NCBI RefSeq assembly: GCF_016583575.1
Contig: NZ_NRRG01000029.1
Location: 1 to 64,000 of the forward strand
From: Thiocystis violacea
GTDB lineage: Bacteria > Pseudomonadota > Gammaproteobacteria > Chromatiales > Chromatiaceae
Direction: 5' to 3'
DNA: 64,000 bases
The position numbers were made by a program, and so were the translations under genes. Under the pieces are notes generated by a model, which had not been told where the DNA came from, did no database searches, and worked only from the letters and a program-made list of their open reading frames with translations. Below are positions 18,010 through 28,026 of the stretch, one piece after another (within the stretch, counting starts at the first letter, position 1; each line of letters starts with the position of its first letter).

Positions 18010-18058
18010 CTTACGTTAACGGAAGAAATAGAATCTTCCGTTAACGTAAGGCTGTCAA
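18010..18058 (-). promoter_or_regulatory. MerR-type promoter with two mirror-image operators
   Basis: On the minus strand, -35 TTGACA (18058-18053) and -10 TTCTAT (18033-18028) are separated by 19 bp, the long spacer that MerR activators correct. The spacer holds the near-palindrome CTTACGTTAACGGAAG. The same 17 bp recur, inverted, at 18010-18026, so the two arms form a perfect 17-bp inverted repeat around a 7-bp loop containing the -10. The second copy covers the likely transcription start. It drives the HMA-like gene and the MerR gene. Confidence 0.85.
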
Positions 18059-18083
18059 GCGCGAGCGGATTACCCTTGGCCCT

Positions 18084-18860
18084 ATGCCAATCGCTCAACA
18101 TCGGTTGATCCATCCGCCCAACCCAAATACCCTGACGACCATGAGCGCCGAACGTAAAGATCTGGACCAACCCTCCAGCCAGACCGCCGTAAACGCCTTT
18201 CTCCATCGGGTCGCCGCCACGCCCCGTCGCGCCTCGGGCGAGTCGGGCGGGCGTCTGATCTTCGCGATGGACGCCACCGCCAGTCGCGAGCCGACCTGGG
18301 ACCGTGCCGCCGAGATCCAGTCCAGCATGTTCCTGGAAACCCGCGACCTGGGCGGACTGGCCGTTCAGCTCTGCCATTACGGTGGCTTTCATGCGTTCGA
18401 GGCGTCCGCCTGGCTCCAGGATTCCGAATCCCTGCTGAAGTGCATGAATCGCGTGCATTGCGAGGCCGGCTTGACCCAGATCGGTCGACTGCTCCAGCAC
18501 GCCATCGACGAGAGCGCGCGGGGACGGGTCAATGCCCTGGTCTTCGTCGGCGACTGCATGGAGGAAGACCGCGACCGCCTGGCCGGGCTGGCGGGTCGGC
18601 TCGGATTGCTCGGCGTCCCGGTCTTCGTCTTCCAGGAGGGGCGCGATCCCGCGGCAGAGCCCGCCCTGCGCGACATCGCGCGACTGAGCGGCGGCGCCTG
18701 GTGTCCCTTCGACATGAACAGCCCGCGCCTGCTGCGCGATCTGCTGAGCGCGGTGGCCGTCTATGCCGCCGGCGGGCGCCAGGCGCTTGAGCGCTATGGT
18801 CGCGAGCGCGGCGGGGCCATTCTGCAACTGACTCACCAGATCGTCGGCAAGGGACGCTAA
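18084..18860 (+). CDS. von Willebrand factor A-like protein
   Basis: 258 residues; the likely true start is the internal ATG at 18141 (MSAERKDL), since the first 19 residues look unlike protein. The body reads as a vWA fold: a MIDAS-like DxTxS ([13 protein letters not shown]), later strands [11 protein letters not shown] and VPVFVFQEG, and a C-terminal helix. The Thr of the motif replaces the usual Ser. It starts a tight run with the DnaJ-like, SRPBCC and radA genes. A metal-dependent protein-binding role in the cytoplasm is plausible; the partner is unknown. Confidence 0.75.
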   Translation: MPIAQHRLIHPPNPNTLTTMSAERKDLDQPSSQTAVNAFLHRVAATPRRASGESGGRLIFAMDATASREPTWDRAAEIQSSMFLETRDLGGLAVQLCHYGGFHAFEASAWLQDSESLLKCMNRVHCEAGLTQIGRLLQHAIDESARGRVNALVFVGDCMEEDRDRLAGLAGRLGLLGVPVFVFQEGRDPAAEPALRDIARLSGGAWCPFDMNSPRLLRDLLSAVAVYAAGGRQALERYGRERGGAILQLTHQIVGKGR

Positions 18861-18864
18861 GCGC

Positions 18865-19623
18865 ATGATCGTCCGTGTTGTTCTTCTGATCGCCCTAGTG
18901 GCGGCGGTCCTCTGGCTGCTCCACTGGTTTCGCTCGACGCCACCGGAGCGGGTCAGCCGCGTCCTGCGCAAGACGGCCTTCTGGGGTTTGATCGGCGTGC
19001 TGGCGATCGCGGTGCTCACCGGGCGGCTGAATCCGATTCTGGCCGCCATGGGCGCGGCGATTCCGCTGGTCTTGCGTGCCGCTCAACTGCTACGCCTCTT
19101 CCCTGTGCTGCGACAACTGCTGCGCTCGCTTGGTTTGGATGATGTCATCGGCTCGGCCAAGGCCGGACAACCCGGTCAGGCCTCGGCCATTCGTACCCGC
19201 TACCTGGCCATGCGGCTCGACCACGTCACCGGCGCGCTGGGCGGTACCGTGCTGGACGGCCCCTTCAAGGGCCGCGAACTGAGTACGCTCAAGCTCGATG
19301 AGCTGCTGCGCCTGCACGAGTTCTATCGCGACAGCGAGGCCCAATCGCTCGCCCTGCTGGAGGCCTATCTCGACCGCGAGCACGGCGAGGAATGGCGGGA
19401 GGGGGTCGACCCCAAGGCCAACGCCGGTCATGCCTCACCGAAGTCGGCCGGTCTCGACGAGACCGAGGCCCGGTCGATCCTTGGGGTTGGAGCGGAGGCC
19501 GACGCCGAGGCCATCCGCGCCGCGCATCGGCGGCTCATGCAACGGCTGCACCCGGACCGGGGTGGCTCCGATTATCTGGCGGCCAAGATCAACGAGGCCA
19601 AGCGCCGACTTTTGGGAGACTGA
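18865..19623 (+). CDS. Membrane-anchored DnaJ-domain protein
   Basis: 252 residues. Two N-terminal hydrophobic segments (about 3-20 and 32-75) are followed by a middle helical region and a C-terminal J-domain from about 195 ([20 protein letters not shown], then [15 protein letters not shown]). The HPD motif that activates DnaK ATPase is intact. A C-terminal J-domain with an N-terminal membrane anchor is like Pam18/TIM14-type and related bacterial proteins. It begins 4 bp after the vWA gene, so the two are likely co-translated. Confidence 0.88.
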   Translation: MIVRVVLLIALVAAVLWLLHWFRSTPPERVSRVLRKTAFWGLIGVLAIAVLTGRLNPILAAMGAAIPLVLRAAQLLRLFPVLRQLLRSLGLDDVIGSAKAGQPGQASAIRTRYLAMRLDHVTGALGGTVLDGPFKGRELSTLKLDELLRLHEFYRDSEAQSLALLEAYLDREHGEEWREGVDPKANAGHASPKSAGLDETEARSILGVGAEADAEAIRAAHRRLMQRLHPDRGGSDYLAAKINEAKRRLLGD

Positions 19624-19629
19624 TGAACG

Positions 19630-20088
19630 ATGGTGACAGCCGAGGCGCGGACCCTGATCGCGCGTCCAACAGAGCAAGTCTTCGTCTTCGTGGCGGTGGA
19701 CTTCGTCCGCAACTACCCGCGCTGGTCGCGCGAGGTGGAGCGCATGGAGGCCCTCAGTCAGGGGCCGCTCCAGGTCGGCTGGATGGGACGTCAGGTGCGC
19801 GTCGATAAGGGTCGTCGCACCCAGAGCACCTTTCGCGTCGTCACCTTCGACAGCGGACGCCAGTTGACCTTTCATGGAACCGACGACCCCTTCAAGATCG
19901 ACTACCGTTTCGATGCGCTCGGAGACCGGACGCACCTCAGCTTCAACTTCGAGCTGGGCTACCTGAATCCCGGCCTGCGCCCCTTCGTCGGCCTGGTGCG
20001 CCGGGTGATCCAGGAAAGCGCCGACCGCATGATGCTTGAGCTCAAAGCACTCATCGAGCACGAGATCGCGCCGACAACCGATAACTGA
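19630..20088 (+). CDS. SRPBCC-family protein
   Basis: 152 residues. START/Bet v1-like helix-grip fold: the opening strand (AEARTLIARPTEQVFVFVAVDF), the conserved NYPRWSREVERME, and the strands RVVTFDSGRQLTFHG and TFDxxGDRTHLSF-like. Members bind hydrophobic ligands or act as polyketide or aromatic-ring enzymes; no ligand can be named. It begins 6 bp after the DnaJ-like gene. Its stop codon lies in the short repeat at 20072-20103, so the last few residues (APTTDN) may derive from that repeat. Confidence 0.8.
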   Translation: MVTAEARTLIARPTEQVFVFVAVDFVRNYPRWSREVERMEALSQGPLQVGWMGRQVRVDKGRRTQSTFRVVTFDSGRQLTFHGTDDPFKIDYRFDALGDRTHLSFNFELGYLNPGLRPFVGLVRRVIQESADRMMLELKALIEHEIAPTTDN

Positions 20089-20103
20089 CAGCTGACAACC
20101 GAG
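20072..20103. repeat. Degenerate GACAACCGA repeat, copy 2
   Basis: Four degenerate units on the pattern GACAACCGAYAACTGA, partly shared with 9884-9911. It contains the stop codon of the SRPBCC gene and ends 5 bp before the radA ATG. As in copy 1 the upstream gene terminates inside the repeat. Confidence 0.5.
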
Positions 20104-20108
20104 AAATC

Positions 20109-21479
<1,371 letters not shown>

Positions 21480-21630
21480 GGGTGCCGGCCTGGTTCAGGT
21501 GGCAGCGGTTGTCGCCAAGCCGGGGACTTGCCGAGAGAGACGTGCGAGGCGGTGCCATCCGAACGATCGGAGATACCCGAAGTCTTGGCATCACGGCATG
21601 GTGATATGACTGGAACTCAAGGAGGTCGAT

Positions 21631-24600
21631 GTGCTTGGAACCGTTCGTGACGCTTGCAGGATTCATCCGATGGTCCACGACTACCGGATGACAGAGGCGA
21701 TCGAGAATCTCTCGGACCTGATCAACGGCGAAGGCGATGGCCGGGAGTTTTTCGCCCGCAACTACATCACGCAGGGCATGGACGTCCTGTTTCGCGAGGG
21801 TTTGCTGCGACTGGCGGGGTTTTCCGACCAGGCCGCCTTCGAGCTGGCCCAGGCCATGGGCGGCGGGAAAACCCATCTGATGGTGGCCCTTGGTCTTCTC
21901 GCGAAACATCCTCGCCTGCGTTCCAGCGTGCTGCCCGCTGACCTGGCCGAGCGTCTGGACTTCGGCCCCGCACGCATCGCCGCCTTCAACGGCCGCAACG
22001 ATCCAGAACACTATATCTGGGGCGAGATCGGCGAACAGTTGGGCAAGGCCGACCTGGTGCGATCCCACTGGATCGACGGCCCCAAACCCATCGACGAGAA
22101 AAAATGGGTGGAGATCATCGGCGACGAGCCGACGCTCATTCTGCTCGACGAGTTACCGCCCTATCTGCTCAATGCCAACGCCCGCCCCATCGGCAACGGG
22201 ACGCTGGCGGACCTGGTGACCTACAGCATCGGCAACCTCCTTACGGCGGCGATGAAACTGCCCCGTTGCTGCGTGGTCATCGCCAACCTGTCGGGGAGCT
22301 ACGAGGCCCAGACCAGGGATCTGGCGCGGGTCATGTCCAACCTTCAGCAGGAATCCCGACGCCAGGCGGAGACCATCACCCCGGTACAGCTTGCCGGCAA
22401 CGAAATCTACGAGATCCTGAAAAAACGCCTGTTCATCGAGTTACCCGGAGACGCGCTGATCGACTCCGTGGCGGAAGCCTTCGCCGAGCAGGTCAAGGCG
22501 GCCGAGGACGGTGGTTACATCACCGCCAGGACCATGGAACAGGTCGCCGAGGAAGTGCGGACGACCTATCCCTTTCACCCCTCGTTCAAGAACCTGGTGG
22601 CCCTGTTCAAGGAGAACGAGGGCTTTCGTCAGACGCGCGGCCTCATGCAGTTCACGGCCCGCTTGCTGCGCAGCGTCTGGAACCGCGAGACCAATGATGT
22701 CTTCCTGATCGGCACCCAACATCTGGACCTCAACGACCCGGCGGTGCGTGACGAGGTCCAGCGCGTGAACCCAGCGCTACACCCGGCAGTGGTCAACGAC
22801 ATCGCCGACGATGGCAACGCCCGCGCCGAGAAGATCGACGACACACTGGGTCACGATGCCGCCACCCAGGTGGCCAGGCTCCTGCTCTCCGCGTCGCTGT
22901 CCCGCGCCGTGGGCGCCCACACCGGTCTGACCCAGGCCGAACTCATCGAATACCTCACCGCTCCCTATCGCAAGGCCGATGAATTTCTGGTCGCCCTGGA
23001 AGAGTTGCGCAAGGGCGCCCACAAAGCCTGGTATCTGCATCATGAAGGGGATGCCTTCTACTTCAAGGAGACCGAGAACCTGGGGCGGCGCATCGAGCAT
23101 GATGCCAGACAGATCCCCGCGCCCAAGCTGGAGCAGGCCCTGATCAACCGTTTGACCGGGCTGTTCCAGGTCCAGAGCAAAACCAGGGCGGCGTATCAGG
23201 AAGTCCAGATCATGCCGCGTCTGGACGATGTGCGGCTGTCCGGTGCCCGCATCCTCTTGGTGGTGCAGCCGGATGGGCGCACCCCACCGGAGGCCATTCG
23301 TGATTTCTTCGTGTTCCAGCAGGAGAAGAACAATCTCCTGGTCCTGTCGGGGCACGACAGCCATTTCGCCAACGAGGTCGAGGCACGGCTGCGGGAGCTG
23401 TACGCGGTCGAGAAAATCCAGGCCAAGCTCAACTCGGGCGACACCCTCTACGACGAGGCCCGCGACAAGCTCGAAGAGTTGTCCGAACGCTTCACCAAGG
23501 CGGTCTCGGGCGCCTACAACCGGCTGTTTTTTCCCGGCGGCGATGGCGAACTGGTCATGGCCACCATCGATAACGGTCTGAGCTTTGGCGCGGGCGAACA
23601 TTCCGCCGAGTCACAGATCGAGAAACTTCTGGCCAGTGCCCGCTGCGACAACAAGCTCGCCCTGGACATGCTCGACGAACTGCCGAACTACTGGGCGATG
23701 GCCGAGACCTACCTCTGGCCGGGTAAGGACCGCCGTGTCCCCTGGCGGGATCTGGTCATGCGCGCCAAGACCGACCCCACCTGGCCCTGGATGCCCGGCG
23801 CACGGGGCCTGGAGCTGCTGCGCGACGAGGCGCTCAAGCAAGGCCGTTGGCGCCAGACGCCGGAGGGGCACATCGAGAAGGGGCCTTTCCCCGTCGAAAA
23901 GACCTCGGTGAACGTCACGCCGCTTGGAACGAACCGCGAGTCTGGCGAGACCAGCCTGTCGCTCACCCCACGCAACGCCGGCGACAGCCCTCGAATCCAT
24001 GTCGCCCGGACCGCCGCAGTATCGGATCGGGACCAGCAGATCCAGGATCTGGAAGACTATCGCACCACAGAGGCGACCCTGTATTTTCTCGCGGTCGACC
24101 CCACCGGCAAGTACCAGATCGGAGAGCCGACCCGCTGGACGGCGGACCTCACCGTCCGCCATGAGATCCACCGGATCGCCGACAGCCGCAAGGTGGAACT
24201 GCGCTGCACCCCCGCCGCCGAACTGCGCTACACCCTCGACGGCACCAACGCCAGGGAGGGGACACGCTACAGCCAACCCTTTGCGGTCCCGGCCAAGGGC
24301 TGTACGATCTTGATCGCGGCGCAGGCCGGGGAGGTGGAAAAAAGCGCCAGGATCCAGATCCCGTCGGACGGTGATGACCGCGTCATCATCGACCCGCGCA
24401 AGCCGGCGCGGCTCGCGGAGAGCAAGCGGATCTCGATTGACACCACGGACAAGGCGTTCAGCTTCATTCAACGCTTCAAGGATCGCCCCGATACCCTGCT
24501 GCGCGGGGTTCAGATTCTGCTGGGCGAGGGCGAAAACGCCGTTCAGATCCGTTTCAACGAGCGTGCCTTGACCGCCGCCGCCATCGAGATGGCCATCATC

Positions 24601-24753
24601 GGTATCCGTCAGGCCCTCGGCGAGGAACAGGCCGCAGTCCAGGTGCTGATCAGGGGCGGTATCAGCTTCGGCGATGGCTTCGCGCTCCAGGAGTTTTCCG
24701 AGCTGGCCGGCGTCGAACTCCTGTCTGGCGACGTGATTCAGGAAACCGATTAG
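21631..24753 (+). CDS. DUF499-family ATPase of the defence island
   Basis: 1040 residues, GTG start 5-6 nt after a near-perfect AAGGAGGT ribosome site. Walker A is GGGKTHLM (about 75) and Walker B LILLDELPPYL (about 170); a C-terminal domain after about 780 carries extended beta-type sequence (AELRYTLDGTNA). It belongs to the DUF499 P-loop ATPases that occur in anti-phage gene clusters and are grouped with BREX-type ATPases by some classifications. Here it is the first gene of the island, 150 bp after radA, and presumably powers a DNA- or complex-remodelling step together with the methylase and helicase. That role is inferred from context. Confidence 0.88.
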   Translation: MLGTVRDACRIHPMVHDYRMTEAIENLSDLINGEGDGREFFARNYITQGMDVLFREGLLRLAGFSDQAAFELAQAMGGGKTHLMVALGLLAKHPRLRSSVLPADLAERLDFGPARIAAFNGRNDPEHYIWGEIGEQLGKADLVRSHWIDGPKPIDEKKWVEIIGDEPTLILLDELPPYLLNANARPIGNGTLADLVTYSIGNLLTAAMKLPRCCVVIANLSGSYEAQTRDLARVMSNLQQESRRQAETITPVQLAGNEIYEILKKRLFIELPGDALIDSVAEAFAEQVKAAEDGGYITARTMEQVAEEVRTTYPFHPSFKNLVALFKENEGFRQTRGLMQFTARLLRSVWNRETNDVFLIGTQHLDLNDPAVRDEVQRVNPALHPAVVNDIADDGNARAEKIDDTLGHDAATQVARLLLSASLSRAVGAHTGLTQAELIEYLTAPYRKADEFLVALEELRKGAHKAWYLHHEGDAFYFKETENLGRRIEHDARQIPAPKLEQALINRLTGLFQVQSKTRAAYQEVQIMPRLDDVRLSGARILLVVQPDGRTPPEAIRDFFVFQQEKNNLLVLSGHDSHFANEVEARLRELYAVEKIQAKLNSGDTLYDEARDKLEELSERFTKAVSGAYNRLFFPGGDGELVMATIDNGLSFGAGEHSAESQIEKLLASARCDNKLALDMLDELPNYWAMAETYLWPGKDRRVPWRDLVMRAKTDPTWPWMPGARGLELLRDEALKQGRWRQTPEGHIEKGPFPVEKTSVNVTPLGTNRESGETSLSLTPRNAGDSPRIHVARTAAVSDRDQQIQDLEDYRTTEATLYFLAVDPTGKYQIGEPTRWTADLTVRHEIHRIADSRKVELRCTPAAELRYTLDGTNAREGTRYSQPFAVPAKGCTILIAAQAGEVEKSARIQIPSDGDDRVIIDPRKPARLAESKRISIDTTDKAFSFIQRFKDRPDTLLRGVQILLGEGENAVQIRFNERALTAAAIEMAIIGIRQALGEEQAAVQVLIRGGISFGDGFALQEFSELAGVELLSGDVIQETD

Positions 24754-24776
24754 CTGGCCACGGCCAGACTCATGCC

Positions 24777-25373
24777 ATGTCCAAAACCAAGCCGAGACAG
24801 ACCGCTTACGCCCATCGCACCCTGGGCTTCGGCGTCCCCGCGACCTCCGATCCGCATCATTTCGTGGTGCGGATTCCGCGCGGCAACGCCTCGGCGGTGC
24901 TGATCCTTGAGCATCTCGGTATGGGCTCCGAGAGCGCCCGCGAGCAGGTCATCGACCGTATGTTGTTGGAGCGTCACCGCTGGACCGCGATCCGCGCGGA
25001 GGTACAGCGCGCCTTCAATGCCCGGCTCAAGGAGCACAACCTGGCGACCGGCACCTGGAAGGTCGGCGATACACCGCTGGATCGCCTGCTGGGCAAGGAG
25101 TTATGCGTGCTGGCCTGGGCCATCGAGCATCTCGAACCAGACAAGATCGGCGTGGCCGTGCGCAGCTGGCTCGCGCTGCGCCCGGAGGAACGCTGGTGGC
25201 TGTTTGGCATGACTGCCATCGCCACCGGTGGTATTCAGGATGGCGACAAGGGCTGGCGGGTCGCGCTGCGTTATGCGCTCGGCGACGTGGCCCAGAACGC
25301 CTTGCTGAAGACTCGGAGTCTCCCGGACATGGGCGCACCATGGGGCCAGACGCTGCCTTTATTCAAGGAGTGA
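24777..25373 (+). CDS. DUF3780 protein
   Basis: 198 residues, 23 bp after the DUF499 gene. Recognised as DUF3780 from its opening (GFGVPATSDPHHFVVRIPRG) and the central KVGDTPLDRLLGKELCVLAWAIE and EERWWLFGMTA blocks. DUF3780 genes are typically found next to DUF499 and DUF1156 genes, and databases label the trio as phage-defence associated. No catalytic motif is evident; it may be an adaptor. Biochemical function unknown. Confidence 0.85.
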   Translation: MSKTKPRQTAYAHRTLGFGVPATSDPHHFVVRIPRGNASAVLILEHLGMGSESAREQVIDRMLLERHRWTAIRAEVQRAFNARLKEHNLATGTWKVGDTPLDRLLGKELCVLAWAIEHLEPDKIGVAVRSWLALRPEERWWLFGMTAIATGGIQDGDKGWRVALRYALGDVAQNALLKTRSLPDMGAPWGQTLPLFKE

Positions 25374-25471
25374 ATGGGGGAGCGGTCTTCCAGGGGCACG
25401 GAACAGAATTGACTTGTTTCCCGACCGCAACCAAAATGGTTGCACATCCGTGCATCCACCAGAGCCGCCCG

Positions 25472-25756
25472 ATGCCATCACTCACCTTGAAGGATATCCC
25501 GCCCCCTTTGATGGAGCGGTTGCGCACCCGTGCTGCCCAGGACCAGCGCAGCCTGAACCGGGAGGCGATCTGGTTACTGGAACAGGCACTGGAATCCTTC
25601 AGTGATCCCGCGACCCAGCTCAGGCAGGAGACCGCCGCCCAGCTTGGTGCCTGGCAAGCGCTGGCTGGACGCTGGCAGGGGAGCGATCAGGAGACGGATG
25701 ACTTGGTGGCGGACATCTACCAATCCCGCACCCAGGGACGGGAATTCTCGCTGTGA
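25472..25756 (+). CDS. Arc/FitA-like ribbon-helix-helix antitoxin
   Basis: 94 residues. The N-terminus (MPSLTLKDIPPPLMERLRTR, then AAQDQRSLNREAIWLLEQAL) is a ribbon-helix-helix DNA-binding domain of the FitA/Arc type; the C-terminal part would wrap the toxin. It overlaps the downstream PIN-domain gene by 4 bp (shared GTGA), as in VapBC-type modules. The upstream open frame begins at 25103, but ATG 25472 gives the family length. It probably autoregulates the pair. Confidence 0.82.
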   Translation: MPSLTLKDIPPPLMERLRTRAAQDQRSLNREAIWLLEQALESFSDPATQLRQETAAQLGAWQALAGRWQGSDQETDDLVADIYQSRTQGREFSL

Positions 25757-26178
25757 AGCTCTTGGATACGGATGTCTGTATCGAGATCCTGCGCGGCAAT
25801 CCGCGGGTGCTGGAACAGCGCCGAGCCACCCTGGACCACGTCGTCACAACCTGGATCACCGCCTGCGAGCTGGCTTACGGCGCCGCCAACTCACGCGCGC
25901 CGGAACAGAACCAGATCCTGGTGACCGAGTTCCTCTCCACCTTGCCGATCCTTGATTTCAATCTCCCCAGTGCCCTGCTGTTCGGGCGCCATAAGGCGCG
26001 GCTGCGGGGGTTGGGCAAGACGGTCGCCGACGCCGACCTGATGATCGCGGCGATGGCGCTTGCACAAGGGGCAACCCTGGTGACAGGCAACACCCGGCAC
26101 TATGAGCGGTTCGACGATCTGCGGCTGGAAGATTGGATACGCCAGTCCGACGCCAGCAACCCTGGCATCGCGGGATGA
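25753..26178 (+). CDS. vapC: PIN-domain toxin, VapC/FitB type
   Basis: 141 residues, GTG start. The acidic PIN residues are present: Asp in LLDTDVCIEIL, Glu in TACELAYGA, Asp in VADADLMIAAMAL, and the C-terminal VTGNTRHYERFDDLRLEDW. The family cleaves RNA, often tRNA, when freed from its antitoxin. Together with the preceding gene it forms a complete module inserted between the DUF3780 and AAA/DUF4276 genes of the island. Confidence 0.88.
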   Translation: MKLLDTDVCIEILRGNPRVLEQRRATLDHVVTTWITACELAYGAANSRAPEQNQILVTEFLSTLPILDFNLPSALLFGRHKARLRGLGKTVADADLMIAAMALAQGATLVTGNTRHYERFDDLRLEDWIRQSDASNPGIAG

Positions 26179-26208
26179 ACGGATCTTTGTGGGGGCGATA
26201 ACAACACC

Positions 26209-27360
26209 ATGAGAATCGATCATATCCGCCTCAAGAACTGGCTCAATTTCCGCAAAGTCGATGCGACGCTTTCCGAAACCACCTATTTGATCGGCCCCAA
26301 TGCCTCGGGTAAGTCAAACCTGTTGGATGTCTTCCGCTTCCTGCGCACCTTAGCGGATACCGCCGGCGGCGGCTTGCAGAAGGCCGTCGCGGAACGGGGC
26401 GGAATCAAGAAGCTGCGGTGTCTCCAGGCCCGGCAGGACAATGAGGTACGGATCGAGGTTCAGTTGTCCGAGGGGGTGGGGGAAGATCGCGACGAGTGGC
26501 GCTATGTAATAGGTTTCAAGAGCGAGGGGACGGGTCTTCAGCGGCCCGTGGTGCATGAGGAAAGGGTCGAGCACAATGGCTCCTGCCTCTTGAGTCGCCC
26601 CGACGCGGCTGATATCGGAGACAAGGAGCGCCTGACCCAGAGCCATCTTGAGCAAGTCAATGCGAATCTCGAATTTCGGGTGCTCGCCAACTTTTTTCGC
26701 GCCACCACCTATCTGCATCTCGTCCCGCAACTCCTCAAATTCGCCGATCGCCTCGGCAGCAATCGATTGGAAGAGGATCCCTTCGGCCAAGGCTTTCTCG
26801 ACGGACTGGCGCGTACCCTCAAGACCACACGGGATGCCCGACTGCGCAAGATCCAGCAGGTCTTGACCAAGGCGGTGCCCCAGTTCAAGGAGCTGCGCTT
26901 CGTTCGAGACGAGATCACTGGCCTTCCGCATCTGGAGGCGCGTTACGCCCATTGGCGCCCGCAAGGGGCCTGGCACCGGGAGGATCAGCTCTCCGACGGC
27001 ACCCTGCGACTCATCGCGCTCCTCTGGTCGCTGTTGGACGGAGACTCCTTGCTCTTACTGGAAGAACCGGAACTGTCGTTGAACGATGAGATCGTAAGAC
27101 AGATTCCGCTCATGATCGACCGGATCAAACGTCAGGCGAAATACCGGCGACAGATCTTGATCACGACCCACAGCGAGGCGATGCTCAACAACCCCATTGA
27201 TGGGCGCGCCATCCTGTTGGTGATACCCACCGACGACGGATCCGAGATTCGCGGCGCCACCGAGGACGAACTGTCTCTGCTGGCGAATGGGATTTCACCT
27301 GCCGAGGTTCTTCTGCCCAAGGCGCGTCCTCAGGGCGCGGAGCAGCTTGGACTCTTCTGA
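26209..27360 (+). CDS. ABC-type AAA ATPase paired with DUF4276
   Basis: 383 residues. AAA_21-like ABC ATPase: Walker A GPNASGKSNLL (about 29), signature LSDGTLRLIALLW (about 262), Walker B LLLLEEPELSL and H-loop TTHSEAML. The overall form resembles the ATPase half of OLD-family nucleases and PARIS AriA. It shares one base with the downstream Toprim-like gene (TGATG), so the two proteins are almost certainly a complex. Start ATG 26209 begins the usual MRIDHIRLKNWLNF beta strand. It probably senses phage or DNA ends. Confidence 0.9.
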   Translation: MRIDHIRLKNWLNFRKVDATLSETTYLIGPNASGKSNLLDVFRFLRTLADTAGGGLQKAVAERGGIKKLRCLQARQDNEVRIEVQLSEGVGEDRDEWRYVIGFKSEGTGLQRPVVHEERVEHNGSCLLSRPDAADIGDKERLTQSHLEQVNANLEFRVLANFFRATTYLHLVPQLLKFADRLGSNRLEEDPFGQGFLDGLARTLKTTRDARLRKIQQVLTKAVPQFKELRFVRDEITGLPHLEARYAHWRPQGAWHREDQLSDGTLRLIALLWSLLDGDSLLLLEEPELSLNDEIVRQIPLMIDRIKRQAKYRRQILITTHSEAMLNNPIDGRAILLVIPTDDGSEIRGATEDELSLLANGISPAEVLLPKARPQGAEQLGLF

Positions 27361-27968
27361 TGATCCGATTCGCGGTCGCCACGGAAGACGCACTCAGCGA
27401 AGCCGTAGCCGAAACCCTGCTGCGGCAAGTCGGAGATCATTCCGTCGACATGCGACTGCGCAAGGACGGTTTTGGATACCTGAAGGGACGGATTCGCGAT
27501 TTCAACCGCATCGCCATGAACGTCATGCCCGTCTTGCTCTTGACCGACCTGGACCGAATGCGCTGTGCGCCCGAGCTACGCGCCGCCTGGCTGCTTGACG
27601 GCCCGCACCCACGCCTCCTGTTTCGAGTCGCTGTCCGGGAGACGGAGTCTTGGTTGCTTGCGGACCGTTTAGCCTTCGCCGAATTTCTTGGCATCGCGAT
27701 CGCCAGGATCCCTGATCGGCCGGACGATCTAACCGACCCCAAGGCCGCTTTGCTCAACCTGGTCCGTCGGTCCAGGCGCAGAAACCTGAAACAAGAGATC
27801 CTCCCGGCACCAGGTGTCTCCTTCCCGGTCGGGCTCGGATACGACGAGCAGTTGAGCGGTTTCGTGCGTGACCAGTGGGACTGTCGCCGAGCCGCCAAGA
27901 CATCCCCTTCGCTCGCCCGTGCAGTGGCTTGCGTCGAGCGATGCCATCCCATCATGGCCGAGTCATGA
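27360..27968 (+). CDS. DUF4276 Toprim-like nuclease candidate
   Basis: 202 residues. Toprim-like marks are visible: an early Glu in FAVATEDALSEAV, the DxD of VLLLTDLDRM, and a Glu pair before WLLAD (VRETESWLLAD). DUF4276 proteins are held to be relatives of the Toprim half of OLD nucleases. With the ATPase upstream this makes a split OLD-like or PARIS-like effector: ATPase senses, Toprim cuts. The canonical VEGxTE opening is altered to ATEDALSE. The gene ends 58 bp before the DUF1156 start. Confidence 0.8.
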   Translation: MIRFAVATEDALSEAVAETLLRQVGDHSVDMRLRKDGFGYLKGRIRDFNRIAMNVMPVLLLTDLDRMRCAPELRAAWLLDGPHPRLLFRVAVRETESWLLADRLAFAEFLGIAIARIPDRPDDLTDPKAALLNLVRRSRRRNLKQEILPAPGVSFPVGLGYDEQLSGFVRDQWDCRRAAKTSPSLARAVACVERCHPIMAES

Positions 27969-28026
27969 GACATTCTGTCTCGACGACGACAATTTGAACG
28001 GCAGATCGACGAGGGTTGAAGCATCC

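Noticed and set aside
26209-27968. Calling the ATPase/DUF4276 pair a PARIS system
   Set aside because: PARIS uses a DUF4435 Toprim partner; the partner here reads as DUF4276, so only a general OLD/PARIS-like resemblance is claimed.
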